Shown: positions 7,958-16,378 of the stretch, piece by piece
Position numbering within the stretch: position 1 is the first letter of the stretch
How the letters are laid out: each line of letters begins with the position of its first letter
Assembly: GCA_017434755.1 (NCBI GenBank)
Contig: JAFRER010000003.1
Location: forward strand, 186,001 to 250,000
From: Oscillospiraceae bacterium
GTDB lineage: Bacteria > Bacillota > Clostridia > Oscillospirales > Oscillospiraceae
DNA length: 64,000 bases
Direction of reading: 5' to 3'
Program-made: the position numbers and the translations under genes
Notes under the pieces: model-generated
Seen by the model: only the letters and a program-made list of their open reading frames with translations
Database searches by the model: none
What the model was told of the DNA's origin: nothing

Positions 7958-8848
7958 ATGTCAAACTCAGAATGCATTGAACTGTTTTCCGATTACCTGC
8001 TGAATATAAAGGGTGCTTCGGACAATACCTACAACTCCTATATGCGTGACATCAGGCAGCTGAGCGAATACCTGTCTGATCACTGTTCCTGCTCGATTGC
8101 TGAAGCCGGTTACGATGAGCTGTTTGAGTATATCTCATTTCTGCGCATGTCCGGAAAGTCGGTGTCGACTGTATCGAGAAACATCGCATCGATCAAATGC
8201 CTGTATACTTTTCTGTGCATTAATCAGTATATCAAGGTCAACCCGTCACTCAAGCTTGTTCCGGATAAGAATGAGCAGAAGCTGCCGCAGATCCTGACGA
8301 GCACGGAAGTCAATCTTCTTCTTGATCAGCCGGAGTGCATCGATCCGAAAGGGTACCGCGACAAGGCAATGCTCGAACTGCTGTATGCAACCGGTATAAG
8401 GGTAACGGAGCTTATCAGCCTGAATATTGACGATGTGTATCTTTCAAACGGCATGGTAAGATGCATCGGACGGGGCAAGGAGCGGCTGATCCCGATGTAT
8501 CCGAAGGCAGTCAAGGCTCTAGCCGAGTATATCAATATCGTAAGGCCGCAGATGATCGCCCTTCCGGATGAAAAATCCCTCTTTGTCAACGTAAGCGGAG
8601 AGAGGATGTCAAGGCAGGGGTTCTGGAAGATCATCAAGTATTATCAGAAAAAGGCCAAGATCGATAAGGATATCACGCCCCATACATTAAGGCACTCTTT
8701 CGCTGCACATCTTCTTGAGAACGGAGCGGATATCCGGTCGATCCAGGAGATGCTCGGCCATTCGGATGTCTCATCCACGCAGGTCTATTCCCAGCTGATA
8801 AAACAGCAGCTGAAAGAAGTTTATAACAAATCTCATCCGAGAGCTTAA
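7958..8848 (+). CDS. xerD: Tyrosine recombinase XerD
   Basis: 296 residues, the normal XerC/D length. The N-terminal SAM-like DNA-binding domain (about 5-90) is followed by the catalytic domain with the tyrosine-recombinase residues: Arg in ATGIRVTEL, Lys in IGRGKERL, His-x-x-Arg in HTLRHSFAAH, His in LGHSDVSSTQ, and the nucleophilic Tyr in TQVYSQL. XerD with XerC resolves chromosome dimers at dif. A second Xer-type protein is encoded at 15.2-16.2 kb. A strong terminator follows. Confidence 0.9.
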   Translation: MSNSECIELFSDYLLNIKGASDNTYNSYMRDIRQLSEYLSDHCSCSIAEAGYDELFEYISFLRMSGKSVSTVSRNIASIKCLYTFLCINQYIKVNPSLKLVPDKNEQKLPQILTSTEVNLLLDQPECIDPKGYRDKAMLELLYATGIRVTELISLNIDDVYLSNGMVRCIGRGKERLIPMYPKAVKALAEYINIVRPQMIALPDEKSLFVNVSGERMSRQGFWKIIKYYQKKAKIDKDITPHTLRHSFAAHLLENGADIRSIQEMLGHSDVSSTQVYSQLIKQQLKEVYNKSHPRA

Positions 8849-8876
8849 AATACAGGCTTTATCAAGCCTGTATTTT
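8847..8876 (+). terminator. Intrinsic terminator after xerD
   Basis: A 13-base perfect stem (8847-8859 with 8864-8876), four-base loop, with the closing strand ending in a T run. It separates xerD from ruvC. Confidence 0.9.
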
Positions 8877-8879
8877 TAG

Positions 8880-8908
8880 TTGCCTACATTTTTCACTTAT
8901 GATATTAT
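8880..8908 (+). promoter_or_regulatory. Sigma-A promoter of ruvCAB
   Basis: TTGCCT (8880-8885), 17-base spacer, TATTAT (8903-8908), immediately after the xerD terminator and 16 bases before the ruvC ATG. No LexA-type operator is recognisable around it. Confidence 0.55.
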
Positions 8909-8924
8909 TTATCAGGTGATTTTT

Positions 8925-9437
8925 ATGAGGATCCTCGGTATCGATCCCGGTATAGCCACGATCGGGTTCGGACTTCTTGACAGCAGTGACAACAAGATAA
9001 AGCTGCTGAAATACGGTGTCATCACAACGCCGGCCAATACGTCTCTTTCTTCCAGATTGCTTCAGATCAGCTGTGATCTGGATCAGCTGCTGAGTGACTG
9101 CAGGCCGGATGCTGTTGCTATAGAAGAGCTGTTTTTCAACACAAACATAACTACGGGTATAACGGTTGCTCACGGCAGGGGGGTCATTTTGCTTTCCTGC
9201 GTCCGATTCGGAACTGAGATACATGAATATACGCCTCTCCAGGTCAAACAGTCCGTCACCGGTTACGGCAGAGCCGAAAAAAAACAGGTAATGGAAATGG
9301 TGAAGCGCATCTGCGGTCTGAAGTCAGTTCCGAAGCCCGACGATGCTGCCGATGCGATAGCCCTGGCGATCTGTCATGCGAGAAGCTCAACGTCTTTGCT
9401 GAATAATGGGGGAGATGCACTTTGTTCTACAATTTAG
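8925..9437 (+). CDS. ruvC: Holliday junction resolvase RuvC
   Basis: 170 residues. The RNase H-fold active-site acids are Asp7 (GIDPG), Glu67 (AIEELFF), Asp140 and Asp143 (PDDAADAIA). RuvC cuts four-way junctions in concert with RuvAB. ATG 8925 is chosen because AGGTGA precedes it and the conserved MRILGIDPG begins there. ruvA overlaps its 3' end by 16 bases. Confidence 0.97.
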   Translation: MRILGIDPGIATIGFGLLDSSDNKIKLLKYGVITTPANTSLSSRLLQISCDLDQLLSDCRPDAVAIEELFFNTNITTGITVAHGRGVILLSCVRFGTEIHEYTPLQVKQSVTGYGRAEKKQVMEMVKRICGLKSVPKPDDAADAIALAICHARSSTSLLNNGGDALCSTI

Positions 9438-10021
9438 AAGGAATGATCAGTGAGATTGATCTCAATCAGGTCGTTATCGAATGCAACGGAATTGGCTTTC
9501 TTGTTTTTGTTTCGACCAATACGATCGCTTCTCTGAAGATAGGTTCCAGACATAAGCTCTACATAACCGAATCGATAGGGGAAAACAATTATGATCTATA
9601 CGGCTTTCATAACAAAACCGAAAAGAGATTTTTCGATATGCTCATATCGGTTTCCGGCGTCGGTCCCAAGGCCGCCCTATCCGTCCTGTCGAGCAGTACT
9701 CCCGAAAGCCTTACCGCCGCTATCATAAACAATGATGAAAAGTATCTTTGCATGGCGCAGGGCATCGGAAAGAAGACAGCGCAAAGGATCATTCTGGAAC
9801 TGAAGGATAAGATCGCGAAACTGGATCTTCCGTCCGTGATCGGAAGCATTACCGAACCGGTTGCCGTTCCGGACAGAAAAGCTGTCAATGATGCGGCTTC
9901 CGCTCTGGCCGTCCTCGGATTCAGCAGCAGTGAGATCCGGCAGGCGCTGAGTTCGATCGACACATCCGGAATGAACACCGAACAGATCATCAAGCTGGCA
10001 TTGAGAGCATTAAACAGTTGA
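9422..10021 (+). CDS. ruvA: Holliday junction DNA helicase subunit RuvA
   Basis: 199 residues. RuvA binds the junction as a tetramer and loads RuvB. Domain I (OB fold, 1-65) is followed by the helix-hairpin-helix domain II ([23 protein letters not shown]) and the flexible-linked domain III that contacts RuvB (about 150-199). The start is TTG at 9422 within ruvC, supported by a strong GGGGGAGA site eight bases upstream and by the conserved N-terminus MFYNLEG. Confidence 0.96.
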   Translation: MFYNLEGMISEIDLNQVVIECNGIGFLVFVSTNTIASLKIGSRHKLYITESIGENNYDLYGFHNKTEKRFFDMLISVSGVGPKAALSVLSSSTPESLTAAIINNDEKYLCMAQGIGKKTAQRIILELKDKIAKLDLPSVIGSITEPVAVPDRKAVNDAASALAVLGFSSSEIRQALSSIDTSGMNTEQIIKLALRALNS

Positions 10022-10040
10022 ATTGAGAGAGAGCAACAGA

Positions 10041-11081
10041 ATGAGTATCAATTATTCGGAAGAACAGTTTGACGAACTCCTTACGACCTCGTCAATGCTC
10101 AGCGAAGATACGAATGAATCTTCGCTGAGGCCGAGAACGCTTAACGAGTATATCGGCCAGAAAAAAGCAAAAGAAAATCTCTCTGTATTCATTAGCGCAG
10201 CAAAGATGCGGAATGAGCCGCTGGATCACGTTCTTCTGCACGGACCTCCCGGCCTTGGAAAGACAACGCTTGCCGCGATCATAGCAAATGAAATGAATGT
10301 GAATATCCGGATCACTTCCGGACCGGCCATTGAAAAGCCGGGCGATCTGGTCGCCATGCTCACAAATCTCAATGAGGGAGATATTCTTTTCGTTGACGAG
10401 ATCCACAGGCTGAACAGAGCATATGAGGAGATACTGTATCCAGCCATGGAGGATTTCGCGATCGATATCATTCTCGGAAAAGGACCTGCTGCAAATTCGA
10501 TCCATCTGGATCTTCCGCATTTTACGCTTATCGGTGCAACAACCAGGTCCGGACAGCTCACCGCCCCTCTGAGAGACAGATTCGGCGTTACCTTGCGGCT
10601 TGAATTATACAGCATTGAAGAATTGAGTCAGATCGTCAACAGATCGGCATCCATTCTGAATATAGAGATCGATGGAGAAGGTTCGCATGAGATCGCCTCA
10701 CGTTCGAGAGGCACGCCGAGGATCGCCAACAGACTGCTGAAAAGAGTCAGAGACTTTGCCCAGGTTGAGGCTGACGGGAGGATCACAGCAAAAGTCGCCG
10801 ACAGAGCTCTGTCCCGGCTTGATGTTGACAAGGCCGGACTTGATGCGATCGACCGCAGGATGCTCAGAAGCATAATAGAGTATTATAACGGCGGTCCGGT
10901 CGGACTCGATACTCTTGCAGCCACGATAAACGAAGAGTCGGTTACGCTCGAAGATGTCTATGAGCCTTTCCTGCTTCAGAACGGCTATCTTACGAGGACC
11001 CAGCGGGGAAGATGTGTCACAAGAAAGGCCTATGAACACCTCGGAATAGAGTATCTCGGCCAGCAGGAACTCAATCTTTGA
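10041..11081 (+). CDS. ruvB: Holliday junction branch-migration ATPase RuvB
   Basis: 346 residues. AAA+ motor with Walker [12 protein letters not shown], Walker [10 protein letters not shown], sensor 1 GATTRSGQL and the arginine-finger region LRDRFGV, then the winged-helix C-terminal domain. ATG 10041 has a GAGAGAG site; an in-frame TTG at 10023 would add six unlikely residues. ruvC-ruvA-ruvB are contiguous. queA-tgt lie a few genes upstream, a neighbourhood common in Firmicutes, here split by yajC and xerD. Confidence 0.97.
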   Translation: MSINYSEEQFDELLTTSSMLSEDTNESSLRPRTLNEYIGQKKAKENLSVFISAAKMRNEPLDHVLLHGPPGLGKTTLAAIIANEMNVNIRITSGPAIEKPGDLVAMLTNLNEGDILFVDEIHRLNRAYEEILYPAMEDFAIDIILGKGPAANSIHLDLPHFTLIGATTRSGQLTAPLRDRFGVTLRLELYSIEELSQIVNRSASILNIEIDGEGSHEIASRSRGTPRIANRLLKRVRDFAQVEADGRITAKVADRALSRLDVDKAGLDAIDRRMLRSIIEYYNGGPVGLDTLAATINEESVTLEDVYEPFLLQNGYLTRTQRGRCVTRKAYEHLGIEYLGQQELNL

Positions 11082-11097
11082 AACATTTAAAAAAATA

Positions 11098-11125
11098 TTG
11101 ACAAAAAATATGCCGGTCGTATAAT
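11098..11125 (+). promoter_or_regulatory. Consensus sigma-A promoter of the SigH-like gene
   Basis: TTGACA (11098-11103) and TATAAT (11120-11125), both perfect, with a 16-base spacer. Transcription would start near 11132, leaving only about 20 bases of leader. Confidence 0.85.
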
Positions 11126-11151
11126 ATGACAAGGTAAAAGTTGTATTATTT

Positions 11152-11739
11152 ATGAATCTAGATTCATTATCCGATGAATATCTCCAGCAATTAGCCTCTG
11201 ATGGTGACAGGGGAGCGGAGGAGATCCTTTCCGAAAGATATATCCCCGTCATCAAAAAGATCTCCAGAACGTATTTTATCTTAGGCGGAGATATCGAAGA
11301 TATCATTCAGGAAGGCACATTCGGACTTATTTCCGCTATCAGACAGTATTCTTCAGACATCAGCTCTTCATTCAGGTCCTTTGCCGTTGTATGCATCAAA
11401 AACCGCATAATCTCAGCAATCAAATCTGCCGCATCCAATAAGCATAACCCGCTTAATGATGGAATTCCTCTCGAAGAGATCGAATCAGACAGTTTTTCTG
11501 AATATTTCCGGCGGTCTGTAGAAGATATCGTTATTGCAAAGGAGAACCGGCATCTGTTTATCGATACCGTTTCCGATACTCTGACCATATACGAAAAAAG
11601 AGTTCTCACATACTATCTGGACGGATTATCCTACAGTGAGATATCCGCAAAACTGAATAAAGATGTCAAATCGATCGATAATGCTGTCCAGCGCATAAGA
11701 AGAAAACTGCGGGAAAAATATTCAGGCGTTATCAGCTGA
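11152..11739 (+). CDS. Sigma-70 family sigma factor, SigH-like
   Basis: 195 residues. Region 2 (about 25-95) has the core-binding and -10 recognition helices (GGDIEDIIQEGTFGLISAIRQ, FAVVCIKNRI), and region 4 (about 145-190) has the helix-turn-helix GLSYSEISAKLNKDVKSIDNAVQRIRRKL. Length, lack of region 1 and the DIEDIIQEG motif fit the Spo0H/SigH group, which drives early sporulation and competence genes in Bacillus and Clostridia. Here it follows ruvB rather than the rpmG-secE-nusG region. The ATG at 11152 has only a weak, distant AAGG. A specialised SigH paralogue remains possible. Confidence 0.75.
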   Translation: MNLDSLSDEYLQQLASDGDRGAEEILSERYIPVIKKISRTYFILGGDIEDIIQEGTFGLISAIRQYSSDISSSFRSFAVVCIKNRIISAIKSAASNKHNPLNDGIPLEEIESDSFSEYFRRSVEDIVIAKENRHLFIDTVSDTLTIYEKRVLTYYLDGLSYSEISAKLNKDVKSIDNAVQRIRRKLREKYSGVIS

Positions 11740-11794
11740 AAGCTGTTCGCAATATATTCAGCCAAATCGGCACAATCAAAGAGAGGATTCCAAA

Positions 11795-12073
11795 ATGTAC
11801 GAAGACAAGACCTTAGTTTGCAAAGAATGTGGCAAAGAGTTTGTGTTCACTGCCGGTGAGCAGGAGTTCTATGCAGAGCGCGGTTTCCAGAACGAGCCCC
11901 AGCGCTGCAAAGCCTGCCGCGATGCCAGAAAGAATGCAGCCCGCGGTCCCCGCGAGTTCTTTACCGCTGTCTGCGCTGCCTGCGGCGGCGAGGCAAAGGT
12001 TCCTTTTGAGCCCAAGTCCGACCGTCCCGTATACTGCAGCGAGTGCTTCGCAAAGATGAGGGAGCAGGCCTGA
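11795..12073 (+). CDS. Small zinc-ribbon protein
   Basis: 92 residues with three CxxC or CxxC-like pairs: CKECGKEF (9-12), CKACRDAR (38-41), CAACGGEA and CSECF (about 65-86), the layout of the zinc-ribbon family often annotated as probable zinc-binding or CxxC-CxxC proteins. No enzymatic domain. A GAGAGGA ribosome site precedes the ATG. Codons are markedly G+C rich and uniform (many CGC, CCC, GAG, TGC), unlike its neighbours, suggesting high expression. The gene is closed by a strong terminator, and the next gene starts 26 bases beyond it. Confidence 0.75.
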   Translation: MYEDKTLVCKECGKEFVFTAGEQEFYAERGFQNEPQRCKACRDARKNAARGPREFFTAVCAACGGEAKVPFEPKSDRPVYCSECFAKMREQA

Positions 12074-12089
12074 TCAACCTGCAAAGAGA

Positions 12090-12120
12090 GATTGGAGCCT
12101 TCATCAGGCTCCAATCTTTT
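12090..12120 (+). terminator. Intrinsic terminator after the zinc-ribbon gene
   Basis: Eleven-base stem (12090-12100 with 12106-12116), five-base loop, then TTTT. The next gene starts at 12146 with its ribosome site between, leaving no room for a full promoter, so this probably acts as a partial terminator. Confidence 0.88.
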
Positions 12121-12145
12121 GCATTATTATTCGGGAGGTGATTCT

Positions 12146-12346
12146 ATGGAAATCACAAGAGAGACCCTTATTTCTGATATCGTAATGAATTGTCCGGAGG
12201 TTACTCCTGCATTTCAGGCGATCGGCATGCATTGTCTCGGCTGTGCTATGGCAAGCGGTGAAACTCTTGAAGAGGCCTGCGCCGTTCATGGCATAGATGT
12301 GGATGAATTCATCGAGAGCCTGCAGGTGTTCTTACTCGAAAACTGA
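12146..12346 (+). CDS. DUF1858 protein
   Basis: 66 residues matching DUF1858, a small helical domain often found alone or next to iron-sulfur and hybrid-cluster proteins. The family CxxC is present in MHCLGCAMASGETLEEAC, where the cysteines could bind a metal. CGGGAGGTG stands six bases before the ATG. No function is assigned in the literature I can recall. Its terminator overlaps the start of trmK. Confidence 0.85.
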   Translation: MEITRETLISDIVMNCPEVTPAFQAIGMHCLGCAMASGETLEEACAVHGIDVDEFIESLQVFLLEN

Positions 12347-12350
12347 TAGC

Positions 12351-12376
12351 AGCCGGATTTGTTCCGGCTTTTTTTT
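12351..12376 (+). terminator. Intrinsic terminator ending at the trmK start codon
   Basis: Seven-base stem (12351-12357 with 12363-12369), five-base loop and an eight-T run that touches the ATG at 12377. trmK can only be transcribed through it from upstream. Confidence 0.8.
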
Positions 12377-13051
12377 ATGGATCGAAGACTGCTTAGTATT
12401 TATAATCTGATAGATCCGCATGCAAAAGGGTTATGCGATGTTGGTACTGACCACGGCATGATCCCGATCAGGCTTGCGCTTGACGGATTCACCGGTGATC
12501 TGATCGCAGCGGATATCAAATCCGGACCGCTCAGCCGGGCAGAAGAAAATGCGCTGTCGCATTCTGTTCACGACCGCATTACGTTCTGTCTGTGCGACGG
12601 CATTCCGGAGCATCTTTCCGGAAGATTCGACACCGTAGTTGTTGCGGGCATGGGCGGAGACCTTATCTGTTCGATACTGGATAAGGCCGACTGGATCTTT
12701 TCAGACGGCTATACACTGATCCTTCAGCCTATGACAAAGCAGGAAGTTCTGAGATATTATCTTATAAACAACGGCTTCTTCATTTCGGACGATATTCTCG
12801 CCGAGGACAGCGGAAGGATCTATCAGATCATCCGATGCCGTTATACAGGAATAAATGACAGCTATTCCGATCATGAACTGTATATAGGCAAAAAAGGCAG
12901 GTGTCCGGATCAGGAGCTTTATTCGCGCGCTGCCGAAAGCTTTCGGAAAAACCTGGAAAAAATCATCAACGGATGCGGATCGTCGGAAGATGAATCTAAA
13001 CGTTCATTCTATATAAACATGGCTCATCAGCTCGGAAGCAAAACGATCTGA
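12377..13051 (+). CDS. trmK: tRNA (adenine-22-N1)-methyltransferase
   Basis: 224 residues. Rossmann methyltransferase with the TrmK signature CDVGTDHGMIPIRLA (SAM site, about 20-34), VVVAGMGGDLI and LQPMTKQEVLR. TrmK methylates N1 of A22 in tRNA. Initiation is unusual: the ATG at 12377 directly follows the T run of a terminator and has no ribosome site, and an in-frame TTG at 12359 lies inside the hairpin. radA follows after 18 bases and completes a three-gene run. Confidence 0.88.
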   Translation: MDRRLLSIYNLIDPHAKGLCDVGTDHGMIPIRLALDGFTGDLIAADIKSGPLSRAEENALSHSVHDRITFCLCDGIPEHLSGRFDTVVVAGMGGDLICSILDKADWIFSDGYTLILQPMTKQEVLRYYLINNGFFISDDILAEDSGRIYQIIRCRYTGINDSYSDHELYIGKKGRCPDQELYSRAAESFRKNLEKIINGCGSSEDESKRSFYINMAHQLGSKTI

Positions 13052-13069
13052 GCCCAACGGAGAATCGAT

Positions 13070-14425
13070 ATGGCATCAAAGAACAAAACCGTATTCTGCT
13101 GTTCGGAGTGCGGAAACGAAACCATAAAGTGGTCAGGAAAGTGTCCTGCCTGCGGGGCATGGAATTCGCTCGTCGAGATCAGGGAGACAAAAACCGGAGA
13201 AAAGAGATATTCGGATTCTGTTTCGGATGCCAGAGCTCTCGATGAATTAGAGATAAGCGATGAGATAAGATATCAGACGGGAATTCCGGAATTTGACAGA
13301 GTCCTGGGGGGAGGCGCCGTAAAAGGATCCCTGATCCTTGTCGGCGGCGCACCCGGTGTCGGCAAATCCACGCTTCTGCTGCAGCTTTGCAGATCCTGTG
13401 AAGAGAATAAAAGGATCCTGTATGTTTCCGGAGAGGAGAGCGGAAACCAGCTCAAAATGAGAGCACAGCGTCTTGCTGTATCAAACAAAGATCTGTATGT
13501 GCTTGCTGAAACGGATCTGGCCAGGATCAGCGATTCCATAAAAAACCTCAAGCCTGACATCGTCATAATAGACTCCATACAGACGGTTTATGACGCGGAT
13601 GTTGAATCAACTCCCGGGAGCATTAGCCAGATCCGGGAATGCACGATGAAACTGATGCGCATATCCAAGGAAAAGGAGATCACTGTATTTATCGTAGGTC
13701 ATATCAATAAAGACGGAAACATTGCCGGACCAAAGATCCTTGAGCATATGGTCGACTGCGTTCTGTATTTCGAAGGCGAAAAGAATGCAAATTTCAGGAT
13801 CCTCAGAGCAGCGAAGAACAGATTCGGCTCTACGAATGAAATTGGTGTTTTCGAAATGACCGATAAAGGTCTGATCTGTATCGATAATCCATCTGCTGCG
13901 CTGCTTGAGGGCAGGCCTGAAAACAGCCCGGGGACATGCGTCACATGCGTCATAGAAGGCACACGGCCCATTCTCGCGGAGATCCAGGCGCTTGTATCTC
14001 CCGGTAATTATAATCCTTCCAGAAGAAGCAACGGCATCGATTACAACAGAGCGGCCATGCTGCTCGCCGTGCTCGATAAGAGGGGAGGAGTGCCGGTTTC
14101 CAATTGCGATGCATACATAAATGTTATCGGAGGCCTCGATCTGGATGATCCTGCGGCAGATCTTGCCACGGTCCTTGCCATCTCTTCAAGTTTCTATGAT
14201 ATTCCGCTCGGAAAAGATCTCTCAGCGATAGGAGAAGTCGGATTGTCCGGTGAAGTGAGGAATGTATCCGCCATAAACCAGAGACTTTCTGAGATCGCAA
14301 GGCTCGGGTTTAACAGATGTATCGTTCCGTCATCCGCTTCCGTTGATAAGATCCATGGGAAGGATCTTGAACTGATCTTTGTAAGGGATATTAAAGAAGC
14401 AGTCCAAATAGTGATGGGGAAATAA
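13070..14425 (+). CDS. radA: DNA repair protein RadA
   Basis: 451 residues. The N-terminal four-Cys zinc finger (CSECGNE...CPACGAW, 11-31) precedes a RecA-like ATPase (Walker A GGAPGVGKST, Walker B IVIIDSIQT), the RadA-specific KNRFGSTNEIG motif, and a Lon-like C-terminal domain (VALSGEVR-type block at about 400). RadA is a helicase promoting branch migration during recombination and repair. CGGAGA precedes ATG 13070. The stop overlaps the start of the next gene (TAATG). Confidence 0.97.
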   Translation: MASKNKTVFCCSECGNETIKWSGKCPACGAWNSLVEIRETKTGEKRYSDSVSDARALDELEISDEIRYQTGIPEFDRVLGGGAVKGSLILVGGAPGVGKSTLLLQLCRSCEENKRILYVSGEESGNQLKMRAQRLAVSNKDLYVLAETDLARISDSIKNLKPDIVIIDSIQTVYDADVESTPGSISQIRECTMKLMRISKEKEITVFIVGHINKDGNIAGPKILEHMVDCVLYFEGEKNANFRILRAAKNRFGSTNEIGVFEMTDKGLICIDNPSAALLEGRPENSPGTCVTCVIEGTRPILAEIQALVSPGNYNPSRRSNGIDYNRAAMLLAVLDKRGGVPVSNCDAYINVIGGLDLDDPAADLATVLAISSSFYDIPLGKDLSAIGEVGLSGEVRNVSAINQRLSEIARLGFNRCIVPSSASVDKIHGKDLELIFVRDIKEAVQIVMGK

Positions 14426-15186
14426 TGAGAAAATTCGTTAAAGATCCGAATCTGCCTGTGAGCTGTTCGGATCTTATCATATGCGGCAGATATTATGATA
14501 TATTTAAAAATAAATTGGAAATGCTTGGTTTACGGACATTTCTAATGCCTGATAACCGTCAGCTTCCCGAGAAGATATCCTATCACACAGATCTCTCCGT
14601 ATTTCACGCGGGAGACAATAAACTGTTCTTATCGAAGAGTTTTTCTGATTCGGTTTTTTCTGAAAAACTGACCGGAACCGGCTTTGATATCTTATATTTT
14701 GAAACTGAACAGTCTGCGGAATATCCGGGAGATGTCGGAGGAAACGTCTGCTGTTTCGGCAATATTGCAGTTATGAACCGGAACACGGCGGATCCTGTGA
14801 TAAAAAAATATCTGGACAGTAAAATAACTGTCCGGATAGATGTAAAACAGGGATATACAAAGTGTAATATCTGTGTTCTCGATGACCGGTCCGTTATCAC
14901 CAATGACCGGATCATATATGAAAAAGCAAAACAGCAGGGAATCGAAGTGCTTCTTTCTGATCCGAGCTATATCAGGCTGGATGGATTTGAGCACGGTTTC
15001 ATCGGAGGATCCGCATTTAAAATCGCAGCAGACAGGCTATGCTTTACGGGGGTTTTGGATAATTATCCGCAAGGCGAACGGAAACGGATCCTGGATTTCC
15101 TCGAAAGAAAGGGTATCACACCGGTCTATCTGACAGACAGGCCGCTATTCGATATCGGCGGCGCAGTCCCGGTGCTGGAGAACTGA
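14425..15186 (+). CDS. DUF6873-like protein (guanidine-modifying-enzyme fold)
   Basis: 253 residues. The sequence resembles DUF6873, a clostridial family predicted to share the five-bladed fold of arginine deiminase and dimethylarginine dimethylaminohydrolase. Visible cues are repeated blocks of similar shape (CCFGNIAVMN, CNICVLDDRSVITND, HGFIGGSAFKIA, FTGVLDN). I cannot confirm a complete catalytic Cys-His-acid set by eye. Its start overlaps the radA stop by one base, so it is co-expressed with radA, but no functional link is known. The TGA at 15184-15186 abuts the opposing stop of the recombinase. Confidence 0.6.
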   Translation: MRKFVKDPNLPVSCSDLIICGRYYDIFKNKLEMLGLRTFLMPDNRQLPEKISYHTDLSVFHAGDNKLFLSKSFSDSVFSEKLTGTGFDILYFETEQSAEYPGDVGGNVCCFGNIAVMNRNTADPVIKKYLDSKITVRIDVKQGYTKCNICVLDDRSVITNDRIIYEKAKQQGIEVLLSDPSYIRLDGFEHGFIGGSAFKIAADRLCFTGVLDNYPQGERKRILDFLERKGITPVYLTDRPLFDIGGAVPVLEN

Positions 15187-16167
15187 TCAGTCGCTTTTCT
15201 TTGTCTTTTTTCCAATCGGATTTGCCATCGCAGCCTCATGCATGGCAGCGCTGTCAAGATGGGTATAGATCTGGGTCGTATTCAGATTGCTGTGGCCCAG
15301 AAATTCCTGTAATGCTCTTGTATCCACGCCGTTTTTGAGCATAAGCGTTGCGGCTGTGTGCCGCAGCTTATGCGGAGAAAAACGATCCGGGTCAAGATTT
15401 GCCTGTATAAGCTTTTTCTCGAGCATCTGCTGGATGCCGCGGCTTCCGAACCTGCCGTTTTTCTGGCTGATAAACAGGGCTTCTTTATCCTTGATATCCG
15501 TCATTTTACTTCTTTCCGCAAGATAATCATCCAGAGCCTCTCTGCAGCCTTCCGCAAAGAAAACGACTCTTTCTTTATTGCCTTTGCCGATCACTCTCAG
15601 ATGATCGGCATAAATGTCCTTAAGATTCAGCGAAACAAGTTCCGATATACGCAGGCCGCATGAAATAAACAGCATTATAATGCAGTAATCTCTGGCGCCG
15701 AACTTATCATTGCATACGGCAAGCAGCCTTTCGCATTCGTTTTCCTCAAGGTATTTCGGAAGCGAATTCTGCCGTTTCGGCATATCGAGTTCAAGGCAGA
15801 TATTATTGTCAAGCAGATGTCTTTTACTGGTTAAATAATTATAAAAAGATTTAACGGTGGAAGTTCTGCGGCACCGGCTTGCAGCGGAAAGAGATTTACC
15901 TGAATTCGGAGAGAATGACTGATACCTGTACAGGTCTTCGATCCGGATTTTTTTAATGAAATCCAGATCAACGTCCGTGATATCGATCTCGTTGAACGGA
16001 ACATCTTTCGGAACGATCCGTTTGATCCGTTTTAAATAACGGAATAATATTTTCAGATCCGTATAATAAGCGAGAACGGTTTTATCGGAATGGCCGCGGA
16101 CCGTGGAGTGATACTGCAGAAACTCCATTACAATGTCAGGAATATCAGTCAATTCGTCGAAATTCAT
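15187..16167 (-). CDS. Tyrosine recombinase, XerC-like
   Basis: 326 residues, about 30 longer than XerD because of a longer N-terminal domain (insert KIRIEDLYRYQSFSPNSGKSLS). The catalytic set is present: Arg in SCGLRISELVS, Lys in IGKGNKERV, His-x-x-Arg in HKLRHTAATL, His in LGHSNLNTTQ, Tyr in TQIYTHLD. Probably the XerC partner of XerD in chromosome-dimer resolution. GGAGAAC precedes the ATG, and a perfect sigma-A promoter lies upstream. No phage or element boundaries surround it, arguing against a mobile-element integrase. Confidence 0.85.
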   Translation of the reverse strand: MNFDELTDIPDIVMEFLQYHSTVRGHSDKTVLAYYTDLKILFRYLKRIKRIVPKDVPFNEIDITDVDLDFIKKIRIEDLYRYQSFSPNSGKSLSAASRCRRTSTVKSFYNYLTSKRHLLDNNICLELDMPKRQNSLPKYLEENECERLLAVCNDKFGARDYCIIMLFISCGLRISELVSLNLKDIYADHLRVIGKGNKERVVFFAEGCREALDDYLAERSKMTDIKDKEALFISQKNGRFGSRGIQQMLEKKLIQANLDPDRFSPHKLRHTAATLMLKNGVDTRALQEFLGHSNLNTTQIYTHLDSAAMHEAAMANPIGKKTKKSD

Positions 16168-16239
16168 TGCTTTTGTTCTCCGGATAGTTATTTACTTAAA
16201 ATCTCGTTAAATTTATATTATGCGAGATTTCTCGTGTTC

Positions 16240-16268
16240 ATTATATGACTGTTAAACAACGATGTCAA
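16240..16268 (-). promoter_or_regulatory. Consensus sigma-A promoter of the XerC-like gene
   Basis: TTGACA (16268-16263), 17-base spacer, TATAAT (16245-16240), all consensus. The 70-base leader contains an imperfect inverted repeat, AAATCTCG near 16230 and CGAGATTT near 16206, with CGAGAAATCTCG as a local palindrome; it could be an operator or a leader hairpin. Confidence 0.85.
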
Positions 16269-16309
16269 GAGCAAATATCCGCTTTCCTCTTGTATTTCCT
16301 GAAAATAAT

Positions 16310-16339
16310 CACGATCCGTGATCTACTTCACGGACCGTG
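16310..16339 (-). terminator. Terminator after fba, likely bidirectional
   Basis: Twelve-base stem with one G-T pair (16310-16321 with 16328-16339), six-base loop. Read on the minus strand it ends fba transcription with ATTATTTTC; on the plus strand it is followed by TTTTT. Confidence 0.8.
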
Positions 16340-16378
16340 TTTTTAAATATCAGATTATAATTTATTCTGGAAAATGAT

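Noticed and set aside
8880-8924. LexA/SOS operator at ruvCAB
   Set aside because: No GAAC-N4-GTTC-like palindrome is present in the promoter region.
15187-16167. Integrase of a mobile element
   Set aside because: No element genes, tRNA target duplication or direct repeats flank it; housekeeping genes lie on both sides.
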